Origin: Saccoglossus kowalevskii
Taxonomy: Eukaryota; Hemichordata; Enteropneusta; Harrimaniidae
DNA length: 60,959 nt
Reading direction: 5' to 3'
Assembly: GCF_000003605.2 (NCBI RefSeq)
Contig: NW_003125886.1
Coordinates: forward strand, 1-60,959
The translations under genes and the position numbers were made by a program. Below, in pieces: positions 1 through 13,200 of this stretch. A model generated the notes under the pieces. That model was given only the letters and a program-made list of their open reading frames with translations, was not told the origin of the DNA and did no database searches. Numbering within the stretch: position 1 is the first letter of the stretch; each line of letters begins with the position of its first letter.

Positions 1-1163
1 AAATAACTCGTACACATGCTCGTGATGCCAAAATACTAGTATGTCACGATTATTTACTAAATTGACAGATGGGAAGTCTGTACGTCACAGAGATACGTAT
101 AATTCACTATATACAAAAGTAGCATTCACAAACAACTTAAATAAATAACAATTTCAGACAACATGTTGCCAACGTGATAATAATTGTAAATACATAACAA
201 CACACGAAACGAGTATACAACAAGACACCGTAATGTGTGCGTATTCATATTGTGGATCAGTCGTCCTTGAGGTTAACGCCTATAAATTACTGCGTTTCTC
301 TTAAACTGTATACTAGTAGTTTTCTTCCCAAATGGGTGGCTCCACCTTCTGACATAAATCACAAATATAAGTATCCAATTAAAAAGTGTATTGTGATCCC
401 ATTAATTGTTATAAGAATGACCCATGGATTTCAAATGGCTTCGTATTCCCTTATGAATTACATCCATGAACTGAATATTGGGGAAATGTTCATTTCTACT
501 GATATTTACTTTCACCGTGACTGTTTTGTTATTTGAGCATATTGAATGTTTTAAATCCACGGGCTAGATTTCATTGTAAATTCACATTGTTCCTGACACT
601 GTTGAGTAGATTTCCATTAAAATGGTTGCGTCTTCAACTTCTTCTTTTTCATCAACTTTATGTATGAAATATTATACGCGATTGGAAATGTAAGAAAAAA
701 ATATGCCATTTAACGTCACTACGTAAAAATGAAAGATGAAAATGCAAAAGGCACAAACATTATTGAAATGTATCGATCTTCCATCAACTGTTGGCAGATA
801 ACTAACAGCAACAGCAACTTAGTTCTAACTAATATTCGCTCACCGGCCGTTATGGTAACAACCAGCTGGGTAAATTGATTGATTAATTGATTGATTGTCG
901 AGAGTATAAAGGAAATCTGCGAATGACAGTGAGTGCAAAGGTTATTTCTCATAACCAACCACAATCAATTAAAATGCATGCTATAAACATATTAACCGTA
1001 TTACGACTGTCCTGGGTGTAACACGGATCATATACTCTGAGATAATAGACCAGGTAATAAACACACACCTATATCGTACAGCTATTAGTACAGTCATAAT
1101 GGTACTTCATTTAAATGTTGATTCGCGTCGAAGATATCGACTATCGATAACTTTAAATTGTTA
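1..1163. other. Intergenic / flank without a supported gene
   Basis: AT-rich flank downstream of the minus-strand gene that ends at 1164. A short open frame near the left edge shows no recognisable domain, and I do not call it. No RNA gene or mobile element was recognised. Confidence 0.4.
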
Positions 1164-2444
1164 CTACTTTCTGTTATTTTTCAGGTGAAAGTCATATTGT
1201 CCAGCAATTGTTTTTTTCCGCAACACTCTGGTGAACGGCGTGGCACTCTCTTGATTATTTTTAGCGCGTCTGTTCACTCTCGTAGTCATTAAGGGTAGTC
1301 TGTTAGATTCATCTTCGTTCATCTGCATGGTGTGTGTACACGTTTTATTCCACCCCACCGTTCTCAACTTACGGCCTTGCGACGCTGTGGTGTTTCTCAT
1401 GTAGCTTGGAATGTTCCATTCCTCTAAACCCTGTTTTCTACTTCTCTGACGCGTCATTGACGACGTCGGTCTAAACGGGTACAGAAAATGAAAACGATCT
1501 CGGTATGACCACATGTACGTTTCGCCCGTCGTTTGTAGCTTACCAGCAGCCGACTTCGGGCGATGATTTTCAGGGCATATTTCCGTTGAATATTTTCTGT
1601 ATGTCCCAGGTGGCTCAGCAATGCTAACTCTGCGGACTGGTTTCGGTGGGAGAGATTGCTGTGGACGTGACGCCAACAATGCCGCGCCGTCAACGTCTTT
1701 ACTTTGAACATCTGCCGGTTTAGGTGATAATAATTCAGGGGCTGAGCCTTCCTCGCTGCTATGTGAAGTACTCGACAGATCATCGCATTCTACCCCCTCG
1801 TCTTCGGCTACAGCCGGGCTTGGTGGTTGATCGTCTTTTTCAAGAGATGATGTCAGCGTATCTGACTCACACTCATCAGAAGACTGGTCGCTTGACGACA
1901 ATGAAACATCGGAAACTGATTGTAATTTTTCCGACGTCGTGTCCCAAAATTTTGTTTCATTTTCGATCGACACTTTCTCGATTTCAGTGTTTTTACTGAC
2001 AACAGTTCTTCCGTGGGAGCCCTTAGATGTAGGTATTCGCCTGACAGTACACTTTCTTTTCATCCGAGAATTGTACATGTCGCGCGACTCACCGTTTTCT
2101 GGTTCCATTTCTAGTCGTAAAATCAATTCATCTATGGGTTGCCCTGAGTTACGACCATGCTGTTTTGTCCGAGTCGACACAAACTGCCTTTCTGCTCGAT
2201 GTATAGTGTTCTCGTGGTTTTCATTGCGCCCTTGTCTAAGTACAAGTCCGTGAATACTGATGGGAGGTGTTTTGTCATCACCTCGCTCTTCAACTTTCCT
2301 TTCAGTCGATGTCTTTGAGTTCAAAGTCACGACTTGTTCATATTCAACCACGGCGTTCTTTGCCTCTGAAAGCGATGCGAGTAACCATTTCGGTGTATGT
2401 GTTTTAGACTTTTGGCGTTTTTTAAGAAACGGACGAAATTCCAT
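1164..2444 (-). CDS. Hypothetical Ser-rich, basic protein, 426 aa, single open frame
   Basis: The frame runs uninterrupted from an ATG in good context (TTGCAATGG) to a TAG stop. I do not recognise the family. The N-terminus is very basic (MEFRPFLKKRQKSK). The middle, about residues 185-245, is acidic and Ser-rich (runs such as SLSSSDQSSDE and SSTSHSSEEGS). It is followed by a Pro/Arg segment with a basophilic-kinase-type site (PPKPVRRVSIAEPPG) and an Arg/Lys-rich C-terminus. No signal peptide or membrane segment is visible, and the composition suggests an intrinsically disordered intracellular protein. Base composition is more GC-rich than the flanks, which supports real coding sequence. A TGACGTCA element lies about 130 bp upstream. 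It could also be one large exon of a longer gene; I saw no compelling splice junction. Overlapping frames on both strands are shadows. Confidence 0.6.
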   Translation of the reverse strand: MEFRPFLKKRQKSKTHTPKWLLASLSEAKNAVVEYEQVVTLNSKTSTERKVEERGDDKTPPISIHGLVLRQGRNENHENTIHRAERQFVSTRTKQHGRNSGQPIDELILRLEMEPENGESRDMYNSRMKRKCTVRRIPTSKGSHGRTVVSKNTEIEKVSIENETKFWDTTSEKLQSVSDVSLSSSDQSSDECESDTLTSSLEKDDQPPSPAVAEDEGVECDDLSSTSHSSEEGSAPELLSPKPADVQSKDVDGAALLASRPQQSLPPKPVRRVSIAEPPGTYRKYSTEICPENHRPKSAAGKLQTTGETYMWSYRDRFHFLYPFRPTSSMTRQRSRKQGLEEWNIPSYMRNTTASQGRKLRTVGWNKTCTHTMQMNEDESNRLPLMTTRVNRRAKNNQESATPFTRVLRKKTIAGQYDFHLKNNRK

Positions 2445-2576
2445 TGCAAGTCCGCTTATAGAATCTTACTCGTCGCTTTGCTTCCTCGTGCCACTCCACA
2501 GATTTGACCGGTGACGCTCGATACCGACTAACCTTTTAGACCGGCACCCTTGTCGCACTCTGACTCTCACACCATG

Positions 2577-2584
2577 TGACGTCA
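2577..2584. promoter_or_regulatory. CRE palindrome TGACGTCA upstream of the 426-aa gene
   Basis: A perfect TGACGTCA (CREB/ATF site) lies about 130 bp before the minus-strand ATG at 2444, within a locally GC-richer stretch that could be the promoter. The motif match is seen directly; promoter function is inferred. Confidence 0.35.
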
Positions 2585-4952
2585 CTTCGAGACACAGCGC
2601 ATTTGTTTCTTTCTGGTTCCCATCAACAATGTTGCCCCGTACCATACTCCATTAAACAAACTGAATAACACAGGTTACAGAGATTAGCTTCGCCTGGGGA
2701 CAAACCGTCAGGAAACACGAATGCTATTGAATCCGGCTGGAAGAGCAGAGTAACTTCTAATTATACAACAATATTTTCAAAATAACGACACTAACCTATC
2801 GGCGAAGGCGTGTTTTATATTAGGATAAGTAGATGTAAATAGTATTAATTCCTCTTTACAGCGAGCTTTATGTGCCGTACACGATAATCTTGTACTTAAT
2901 CACTTCTGAAGTATGTATATACCAAACGCTGAAATAGTTGTTTGATGTAGTGTCAATACATGTTTAAAACTGTCTGACTCGTATCCTTTATTTCACGCCA
3001 AATAACCACCTCAACAAGTAGAAGTGGTGTTCACCGCGTAGTTTTTTAATGTTCCACAATGACCCCTTCAGCCCCCGGTAAATCATTGGATGGGGGATCT
3101 TCACAGAATGGAGTGGGTTGTGCTACCTTTCCTTAACAGTGGCAGTTTTATTAGACAATTCTCAGCGCTTCAATACAAGCAGGTCATAACATTAACAAAG
3201 GATCGATAGGTGTACGTCAGGAAATTACTAGTATGTGACAGAAGGGGGATTGGTTGACAAGGTTATTACGACACGATTTAAAAATGAAGTATATGATGAA
3301 AAAAAATAATTTGTGTATGACTACTACGTTTTTAATGACACGAAGACTAAAGTCGTCACATGCTGTCGTCTCGGGATCGCGTTCAATTCGTGGATTGACA
3401 TCACCACCCGGCGTAGATAACACATGTGCTGTTAATAATCAACGACTTTCAACTGTTTACAACGAGAATGCCCAGAATGCGGTATTGTTTGTTATATGTA
3501 ATTATCAAATATGAATGTATATTATTACCGGGTGATAATAATCATTGTCATTTCATTTAAGCTTAATGCCATACCTTATCTTTTAATTCCCCCCTCGAGG
3601 CTGTAATGGACATAGGTCAACCAAATTGAGTCGTGAATTCAGTGAATTTTATGACGGTCTGAACAATTCCTAGTCCCAGTCTGACATTCGGCGCTGATGT
3701 AATTCGGGCATGTATATGTCGACTGGGACCTACAGGTCAGATCAAATTCAAACGATACTTTTCCCTAAGCGGGTCACTGCACAAGTTCTGCATCATTCAG
3801 TAAGTTGTTTTATGACGTCTTGTACTTGTTGATTTATTGCATAAATCGGCAGCTTTAAACTACTTTAAATGTCATATCTTGAAAACAGCCGGCCAATAAT
3901 TATGCATGTTCAGACTGTACGTTATTGTCTAGTCTCCTACATTATTCGTAGATTCCCTTCGTGTTCTCATACATGCTTGTATAGAATTAAAACAGGTTGT
4001 CCTCACATCATCACTTGAGGGCGCTTATGGTCAACCGAGTGTCGCCGCACATACCGTTCATTGTATTAATATAAGCAGAGATCATCCCACAGGGGTGGGC
4101 GCTTAACACTATATAATTCGCCCAGTGTCAAATTGATCCACCCGACTAAACTAAATTCGATAGAGCGCGAAGGGGCGGTTTTGCTACGATGGTTTGTTTT
4201 TAAACAGCATAACTTGACTGCCAGTAACGATATATGTCACACTTTCCCAAACATGAAATGTTTAAAAAATCACTCCGACACAGACATGCATTTTGCCGAT
4301 TGCAGACAAGACTCACTGGATCCAATTTAGTCAAAATCTGATGTATTCTATGGCATGCACTTCATTTTACACTATTGCGTATTTTTGATTGTTTCCTATT
4401 ACGTACATAATATTTGTGTATGAACTTTCGCGATAACCAGCAAATAATTCATTAATTAAAATATTTGAAAATATATAAATAATAAAATAAAATAAACCCA
4501 AACTGGGATCTTATTGTAATTAAATTGGTTTGTGAAATATTTTTAATACAAGCAATAAATCACATAGAGACGTCGAATTGTGATACTATTATTTGTATTT
4601 TATGATTGAATATCGCAGACCAAAACCAAATCAAACATGCGCATGCTCACTCGACACGATAATCAGATTATGTGCTAGATTAGAATTCTGCGTTTATTTA
4701 CAAACAAAAAAAACATAATAATAATTGTTTTCAGTGATATTGAAGTAAAATTAGAATTCTAAATATACATCAAGTTAGGATAAATTGCTTCAATGTTTCC
4801 AATCTTGAAGAAATTGCTAAAAACAGACAAAAACTAGTGTTCATAGATGGGTAAATCACAAAAGTGGGTGTTCATTTGCATATAATAATGTGACAACAGT
4901 AAAATATTGAATGTCCGTATGACAACACATGTGTATTAAATTTTGTCTTATT
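2585..4952. other. Intergenic, no supported gene
   Basis: AT-rich DNA between two minus-strand reading frames. It contains one CTCF-core-like match (TCACTTGAGGGCGCT, 4011-4025). Small open frames here have no recognisable product. I see nothing else. Confidence 0.4.
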
Positions 4953-5363
4953 TTAAGTCCGCTTGTCGTCACGTTTGATAATATAGCGACATGACTTTTC
5001 AATCTGTTCAAGTTCTTGGATGGACGCTTTTCTTTTTTCGGCAACATTCAATTCTTTGACGTCGTCTCTCGGAGCAGGTACCCGCAGTTTTTGTGTGTAG
5101 ATCGGTGGTAGCGACTGTGGCGGTCCATATGTTCGTATCTCGAGTTCAGAACCTAAATCGGTCTGCTGCTGTTCTTGTCCTTTGTATCCGACGCCTACGA
5201 TGGCTTTACGCCGAGAAGTCTGTGTTTGTGACAGATATGTCTTTTCGTCTGTAGTTTTACTGCGTTGTGGCCTTGGTCTCACCTCCATGACGTCTTCGGG
5301 CAAAGAGCCATCGTTGATGCGACTGTTCTTCAGCGCAAGTATTGTCACCTTTTTGGTGTTCAT
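4953..5363 (-). CDS. Hypothetical small basic protein, 136 aa
   Basis: An open frame from ATG to TAA with codon-like composition that is GC-richer than its surroundings. I do not recognise it. It is hydrophilic and Lys/Arg/Gln-rich, with no signal peptide or membrane segment. A short Pro-rich stretch (YGPPQSLPPIY, about residues 79-89) precedes a predicted C-terminal helix (KELNVAEKRKASIQELEQIE, about residues 103-122). The C-terminus is strongly basic (KRDDKRT). It may be a complete small protein or the first exon of a larger minus-strand gene. The next minus-strand frame ends its 5' side 2.5 kb further on, so the two could belong to one transcript, but no splice evidence ties them together. 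Confidence 0.45.
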   Translation of the reverse strand: MNTKKVTILALKNSRINDGSLPEDVMEVRPRPQRSKTTDEKTYLSQTQTSRRKAIVGVGYKGQEQQQTDLGSELEIRTYGPPQSLPPIYTQKLRVPAPRDDVKELNVAEKRKASIQELEQIEKSCRYIIKRDDKRT

Positions 5364-5944
5364 GTTAGGTCCGTCGTGGTGTTGTTAAATGGTAGCAGTG
5401 ATGTGTTGACAACCTGTTGATGCACTGTTGCACCGTTTCTTAGGGAAAGACTTTTCAACGCCCGGTTTTTGGTCACGCTTGCTTCAGGGCTTCAGGACTA
5501 GAAATACCAAGTGTTGTAGCAACTTCCGGGCGACTTAACGTGAAAATAAAAACACAAGGTTACCGTAATAGATCAATACGCAACACACCGTTCTGAAAGT
5601 AATGTTGGAGATAACCTCCGTTTGTATGATAGTGATTCGTTCTTGGTTCTCTTTGCAGTATCGATCTATTTTTCTAACGACCGTATAATCGATACTTTAA
5701 TGCACTCTCAATGTTAACTATTTGTGCGAGTTTCTAGCAGCATGATCGGTCATAATAGTTTGACAATATAATTTCAATTTTGTTAATCTCCGACTTCTTT
5801 GTGTGATTCAATGTGTAAAGCAAATCCATTGTTGTACTCAAAATAAAGCTGGCGGGCGCAATGACAGATTGAATTGACAAAATAAACGGATACCTTTGAA
5901 TAAATGGTTCTGTCATATCCCAAGAGTGACGTAATGTCATAAAT

Positions 5945-6074
5945 CATGGGCGGATTTAGAGGGGCGGGCCCCTATTTTTAACAACCAACTGGGCTTCGCG
6001 CCATCGGCGCTCCCGAACTTGGCATTCGGCCAACTTACCCCCCCCCCTATTCCAGAATCCTAGATCCGCCCCTG
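5945..6074. mobile_element. Short non-autonomous TIR element (CAKGGGCGGATYTAG termini)
   Basis: About 130 bp bounded by imperfect inverted ends: CATGGGCGGATTTAG on the left and the reverse complement of CAGGGGCGGATCTAG on the right (TAGATCCGCCCCTG). The interior is G/C-run rich. Ends of the same type bound the element at 21457-21614. No clear target-site duplication is visible. It is probably a MITE or deletion derivative of a DNA transposon; the superfamily is not assigned. Confidence 0.55.
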
Positions 6075-7051
6075 TATATGTTGCACAAAATGGACGACTT
6101 CCTCATTCAAAGTCACATACAAACATTCTTTCAGAGTGGGTGGTGGATAATTATATTTTATAGCGAGTGGGAATAATGAAAAGCGATTTGATGAAATAAA
6201 AACGCGGTAATAAGAAATCATCAGGGAGTTTCGGGTTAGAATTCTCAGTTTCACTATTTTCAAGTACATGATGCAGAACCAAACTGAATATCATTGTCGT
6301 GAATGGAACCTTGCAAGTTTGTAGTTGTTATATTTTTCACTTGCACATTTGGCATTTTTACTGCCGAAGTTTGCTAAAAAGCCCTTAACACAATTCATTT
6401 TAATAACAATTTTAATGGCATGTAAATAGCAACATCAACCCTATCATTATAACAGATACGCGTTATTAGTGTGTAAATGTGTATTATTTACAAGAATTTC
6501 TTGTTAATAATAATGCTAATATCAAATTAAGTGATTTTCTCTACAAGTTATATATGACCTCACAAATTGGACTGGCCCAGCCGTGGCAATTTGGATAATA
6601 TATTTTTCAAAATCTTGGTCGCGTGAGCCAACATAGGTCTGATGCCGATCGGCCGGCGAGGGCCCACTCACGCCTACATACCTGAAAAGGAAAAGGACGT
6701 CGTCGTTTACCGCGCCCTCTTGCGGTGGCTCTAAACTGCGCTGTCTTTTTTTCCGTTCTTTTCAAAAGGCCAGTCAGTTTTTGATGCCTTTCACGTGCAT
6801 GAAGCCGACTTGATTCAAAATTAGAAAAGATATATGCAAAGTTGGCCAATTGTGAAAAGAAAATATTTTGAATTGTCGATGTTCGTGGTCAGACCAGTCT
6901 CGAAATCTGGTGGCCCGCCCGCCCCTTATCAAATGTTACCGTTTTGCAAACATTATTTACATAACAAACCCAAAGATTGTCAAACCGGAGATTATGACTG
7001 TAAAAAAAAAAAATCATTGGCTCTCAGCTGATCGCTCGGACGCCATAATGG
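6075..7051. other. Upstream region of the drebrin-like gene
   Basis: No supported gene. It contains a CTCF-core-like match on the minus strand (CCACCGCAAGAGGGCGCG, 6711-6728) inside a short GC-rich patch. The minus-strand open frame over that patch has no recognisable domain. Confidence 0.35.
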
Positions 7052-7059
7052 TGACGTCA
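7052..7059. promoter_or_regulatory. CRE palindrome TGACGTCA in the presumed DBNL promoter
   Basis: A perfect TGACGTCA lies 63 bp before the DBNL ATG, followed by AT-rich CATAAATA-like sequence. The position suits a proximal promoter; function is inferred from the motif and location only. Confidence 0.4.
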
Positions 7060-7121
7060 TAAATATGAGCACCATAAATACAACGTCATCGAGGTCACTT
7101 CCGACAAACTTTGCAGTCAAC

Positions 7122-7204
7122 ATGGCGATCAGTTTCCTCAAACACAAGGCCTCGCTCGTCAAAGCATGGCAAGATGTGCTGGACGACAAGAACGACGTCA
7201 ATTG
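7122..7204 (+). CDS. DBNL: DBNL exon 1
   Basis: Begins [20 protein letters not shown], the start of the ADF-H domain. It ends TG|GTATGT and splits a Trp codon that the next exon completes. Confidence 0.93.
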
Positions 7205-10200
7205 GTATGTATCAGTACCGAGACTGTATATGGTCTAGATGGGGTTATTTTGAGGGACTTCGTTTAAATTGTTTTTTGTTTTGTTGGACGAAAGGGGTGT
7301 GACCCTGTTTCCTGATTTATGCTAAAAGTTTGGTTACTTCCGCCTTTATAAAACTTAATATTTTCTACTTCATCCTTGCTTGTATTGCCCGCAACCAGTT
7401 TATGAGATTTAAAATGTTGGTAGACATACTCAAATTTTGTCGATGTTGACGATGCACAGACTGGTGACGCTCGTCCCATGACTCACCTTGTCTCTCGCGG
7501 TAGTATCTACAGTCCGGATGAATGTGCTTTCAGATCCACGCTATATTTTGCAGTACTCCCGGAATATATATCAGACATATTCATGTTCACTGTAGCATGG
7601 ACCTCCATGATTGCAGTGTCAAATGGGTTGATCACCACTCTAAAATATGCAACTTCTGAGATCAGCAGTTTTGTGATCTTGTATAATACGGGGAATTTGT
7701 GAAAATCAACGTTGATATCAGCTTGGTGCCTGTGCGTGGGGTGAAGGTAATGAGTCACCTGTTTTGGTTTATGAAATCATAATTTTATTTATGTATTTGC
7801 TTAACTGTAAAACCATTTATTTTCACTATTGTGATGTTTTGAGCATATTCACTGTGTTTTAATTTCACGAAATTGTCAACAAAACAATGAGATTTATTGT
7901 TATTTCACATGTTCACATAGATTTAATATAGCAGATTTTATTTATCAGTGCAAATAGTGATATCAAAACCCAGTGAATAATAATATTCAAAAAATAAATG
8001 TGGTCAAAATAAGTCATATTTTAATAATCCAGTATACATTAAATACAATTTTTGGTTTGTATCAATGACCAAGCAGAATTTACTTTTTCTTGTTACATCA
8101 CTGGAAAGCCTTGTGTACCAGTGATACATCTAAATGACATAAAACATGTATTGAAGCGTGGTGGTCGTCTCACCGCGTCGCACCGCACCACACTTGTACA
8201 AGATATTGTTCCCATATAAACAAAGATGGTGATTGATTATTACACAATTACAAAAAAATTATTCCAAAAAAAAAGACTAGTAAGGTGTAACTAATCACTT
8301 AATTTTAACGGGTTGAAGAAGTCAAAGTTGGTATTTGCAGTCAGATGAATTAACACTGGGAGAGTGCATTGGAAAATCACTGTTTAGCACAGTTTAAAAT
8401 TATCGCCCACCAGTACTTTCATCAAAGATGAGTAACTTTTCATTCCGATTGGTAACAATTAAAACTAATTTAAATGTTGATTTTCATGGTCTGCTTCAAG
8501 TAAGATTTTAAGAATGCAATTTTAATTCTGTTGAACACCTGTTCCTCTATTCCGATGGCTGATTCAATGATTATAAAACAAAATATGTAATTATCTTATC
8601 AGCAGAATATTGATTTTATTCGCATAAATCTAGTTCTTTAGTTCTAGTTACACATATTTTATGCAAATTAATTTATTATTTTCAACTAGGGCCGTGTTTG
8701 GATATGATGGCAAGACGTATGAACTCAAAGTGGTTGAAACGGGAGGTAAGTTTTTCGTTACTAATGGATTCAGTATGCGTTGTTTTATGTCAATGAATGT
8801 ATGCTGACGTCTTAATTCAATCACAGAAGGAAGTATTCAGTGAGATGTGGTTGACATCAGTACTTCCCTCTTTAGGCCTTTCAAATCACCAAATGAAATG
8901 AAATGCTTGCATAGTTGTGTGAAATCAATAATGAATGACAAAATGTCTCTAAAAGACGCTTAAGCTGCATTTTTAATAATAATATATTGAATGTTTATGC
9001 AACTTATATGGAAACAGCATATAATCAAAAAAAAATTTATTTACCAGTTTTTTATGCACTACTATTAAGGTATATTTACATGCCTTATTGTTTTCATTCA
9101 AGGGATGAAACATTTATGAAAAAATCCTGCACCCTATTTTGAATGTTTTTCTTTTTTCATGAACCATTTTGAAATTGCTCGAATGATAATTCAGTAAAGA
9201 TCGAGCATTGAGTCTGAACCAGTCTAGAAGGACAAATTCATAGTACATTGACTGCCACCTGTGTTTGATTTCATTGACTATCAATACCAATTAATATACA
9301 TTTTGAATACATCACACCTATAGATGACCTTGACGAGATGGTTGATGAATTAAATGGCAGTAAAGTTATGTACGCTTTCTGTAGAGTATTGGATCCGAAT
9401 ACCAACCTGCCTAAATATGTACTCGTGAATTGGGTAAGTATAGTAGTATGCTCATGCTGATTAACATATTGACTTGTTGTTGGATTTGATCAGTCACATT
9501 CTGACATGAGACAACTTGAAAATCACTTATTCAATATTCCAACAAACATTGCAAAACACACCTTTATTATCGTTTCAACGTTATAACTAAATTTTCTATA
9601 TAAAAATCATTAATATTTTGATTTTCTAGAGTGGTGAAGGTGCTCCTATTGATAGAAAAGGTACCTGCGCCCGGCATTACAGGGACGTAGCTGGCCTGTT
9701 TAGGGTAAGAGAATTTTTTCTTTTCAAAGATGTAGTTAAAAAATTATAAGTGCTATAGTTGTTGTGCATAATGTTCAATATGGATCAGCATGATGATGTG
9801 ATTATTTTAATTGCTACAAAATATGTTTCACATGTGATTTCTTTTTTTTCAAAATTAAGGGTGCCCATGTTACCATCAACGCCAGGACAGAAGACGATGT
9901 TGACGAAAATGAACTAAAGAAAAAAGTAGAAAAAGCTTCTGGAGCAAATTACAGTTTTCATAAAGAGAAACCACGACCTGTTCCTGAACCAAAACCAGTT
10001 GGATCAGTTTATATAAAAACACGTGCTGATTTAGAGATCAAAACATCCAGCCGAGATACATTCTGGAATAAAACACATGTAAGTTAATTGTAATTATTAT
10101 ATACTTCCCAACAAGAACTTTCAAAATTAACTAAAATTAAAATGACCAAGGTTGGATACACCAAGAATATTCTTGGACCCTTACTCTGAATATGTTGTAT

Positions 10201-13200
10201 ACATGTGTTAAAATATGTGGCGCAAACTCGTAATATCATTAATATTTTCATTTTTCAATTAAAAATTCCCACACACTGAATATTGACTCATTTGATATAG
10301 TGGCCCCCTACTCTGAATACCTTGCATATTTTATAACAAAAATCTAAATTTGAATGTTGTGCAAAATTTGCTGTGAATATCTTCTGTACTCATCTCTCAT
10401 ATTTTATGTACATTTTTAGAAGGAAGATAAAGAAAGATTGGAGGCAGAGAGTCAGCAGAAAAAACAACAACTTGCTAAGATGGATCAAGAAAGGAGAGCC
10501 AGGGAGTCTAAGGAGGCAGCAGACAGAGATCGTCAAATGTCAGAACGAATGAAACAAGTGCAATCCATGAAGTAAGAAGCTGTTTGTTGAATTTTGCTGA
10601 ATTACCCTATTCATGTTTCATTAGTTTGTGTGTGTATGAGTGTGAGGGTGAAGTGGGGTGCAATATGTAACATAATACATCTATCTAGTCCACTGAATAT
10701 GAGAAATATTATGGAAAAATCAGATGGTGATGTTGCATTCACATGTTAATAGGCTGCTAAATCTCATTATTATTATAGGGCAAAAGAACAACAAGAAAAT
10801 GAACATAAAAAGGAAGAAGAGAAACAAAAATGGGTTTGTATTTATCACTTTGTTTTTTTAATTTACAGTGAAATTTATGAAGACACCTTTTACCTTGGAA
10901 GATTCTCACTCAAATCCAAAGAATATACTTTCATTCCCCATAGAAACTTTGCAGGTTTTATTCACTCGTATGCCAATTTATTACCGTGCATAGTGACTGG
11001 TCAAGTTATTTTCAACCCTCGTTTGAAATTTATAAAACATTTATGAATATTTTATCTTATCGTCAAGAAATTCATTTCTAATGTTGATGATCTAGCGTTC
11101 ATGATTCAAGGCGAGGACATCGCCCTGTCTTGTTTTTAAGTCATGTCAAGACACCATGATTGCTTGTTTTGGTGAACTGTAAAACATACAGAGCTTCACA
11201 GAACTTGTTGTTACATACACTAAAAACTGATACTACCCAATACAGTAGTTGTGAAATGCTGCAAATCTGTTTTTGTTATGGCCAGTCCCTTAACGAATGA
11301 AAAGGTTGCTCTCTATGTTGTTGTTCATTTTACTAACTGATTACTTATTGCTTGTAGGAAGCACAAATGGCAGAAGATCAGAGAGAAGCAGCAGCTAGAC
11401 ACAAAAGGGGATCTGAACACACATCTGTAAGTAAATACATTTTTCAAATTTGAGAAAAAATTCATTTTATAAGTGACTTTGGCCTAACACAATTACATGA
11501 AACTTTCATGGTAACTAAAATGTGCTATACAATTTAGTATTAAACTTGTTATTACAGGAAGCAGCTCAAATGATTCAAGCAAGAAAAAATGACCCAAAAG
11601 CATTCTTTGAACAAAAATCAGTGGCAGCACCATTAAGACCAGCTGCTAGACCACCACCCAAAGTAATTAGAGATGCTCCACCTGGAGCACCACCACCAGT
11701 TGCTTCTGAGCCAGCCAGGCCACCTGCAAGGCCAGCAGCTCAACCACCACCGCCTCCTGCTGCTGCAATGTCAACTCCATCGCCCAAGCCTGAACCTGAG
11801 CCTGAACCTGAGCCTGAACCAGAATATGAACTGGAACCACAACCAGAAGCTCAGTATGAGTTAGAACCACAACCGGTGTATGAGTTAGAACCACAACCGG
11901 AATATGAGATCGAACCACAGGAGGAAGTTGAATATGAGCTAGAACCACAACCAGACGCTCCATATGAACCGGAGCCAGCTCCACCAGTTCCATCTCAGCC
12001 TATTCCTAAAATGGTACCACCTCCTACTTATAGGCAAGATTCTGAAGAACCTGAAGAAGATGATGAAGATTGGGGAGGTGAGTTACCATGGAAATAATTA
12101 TGTGATAACATTTTTGCACATTAGTTGGCATTTACAATACAAGCAAAATGAACGTGTATTGGAGAACATGGAAGAGGCTGGTTCTTTAAATGGACGATTT
12201 TTCTTTGGCGTTGGGAAAATTCTGTTTATTGTCTCCTACTAAGACTATCGGGGTATATTTAACTAGAATTGTTGAATTTTTAGCTCAAAAATGTGTCCGT
12301 TGAAATATTTGAGAAATAATACACATGTTTTCCATGGCAACGTTTTGGTTGTGTAGAGTCTGGTAATCGCCTCTGAAATTGAATAGAATTGTGTATTGAG
12401 CCTTATATGTAGGGCTATATGGTATTCAATCTCATGATATGCCGATGACCAAAAGTTTGTGTGTGACATTTTATTCCCTGTTTTGACCTCCATGTGTGTG
12501 CATGTCTGCATCTCCACTCGTATCACAGACATGCCTGGTCTGATCACATTCTTACCTCAGATTTTTTCCTTAATTTTTTTCTATTTTACAAATTAAAAAA
12601 AAAATGCATGATGACATGTAATGGATGTCAATGTAATTGCATTTTTGAAAATAATATATCATGAAAGTTGCTGTGATAGTGGTAATAATCCAGCATAAAA
12701 ACACCCCAATAGAGCAAACATTCAGGGAATCAGCTCACATAAATCATACCGATATGTACATTTTTGATTTGCACTTTTGTAGAGCAAGAGGCTGCATATG
12801 ACATTCCTAAAGCCCCGGCGGCGGCGGCCCAATCACCACAAGAAGAGGATCCTTATGAGGCAGCACCAGATTATGAAGAACCACCAGAATCACAGGCAGA
12901 AGAATATGCTTCAATCTCTGACAAAGGAGTATGTGCCACTGCTCTCTATGATTATCAAGCAGGTAAATAGATCAATATGTTTTTGGGGATGACTGTAAGA
13001 GATGAACTGCAATGTGAAACACAATTTTTTTTTGGTTACTCTGTATGTGTGTATGCATGTATGTCTGTTCCACAGATATCTTATGAATGACTTGCAAAAT
13101 TTCAATGGAACTTGTTACATAGGTGCTCTGGAACAACATCTGTACAGACCTAAATTAATAAACGCTGCTCGGACCGATAAATATGATATATAGAAGATAA

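Noticed and set aside
237-536. 99-codon plus-strand ORF near the left edge
   Set aside because: No recognisable domain, AT-rich codon use like the flanks, no supporting splice or promoter signal.
6607-6849. 80-codon Arg-rich minus-strand ORF upstream of DBNL
   Set aside because: Composition reflects a short GC-rich patch with a CTCF-like motif. No family resemblance.
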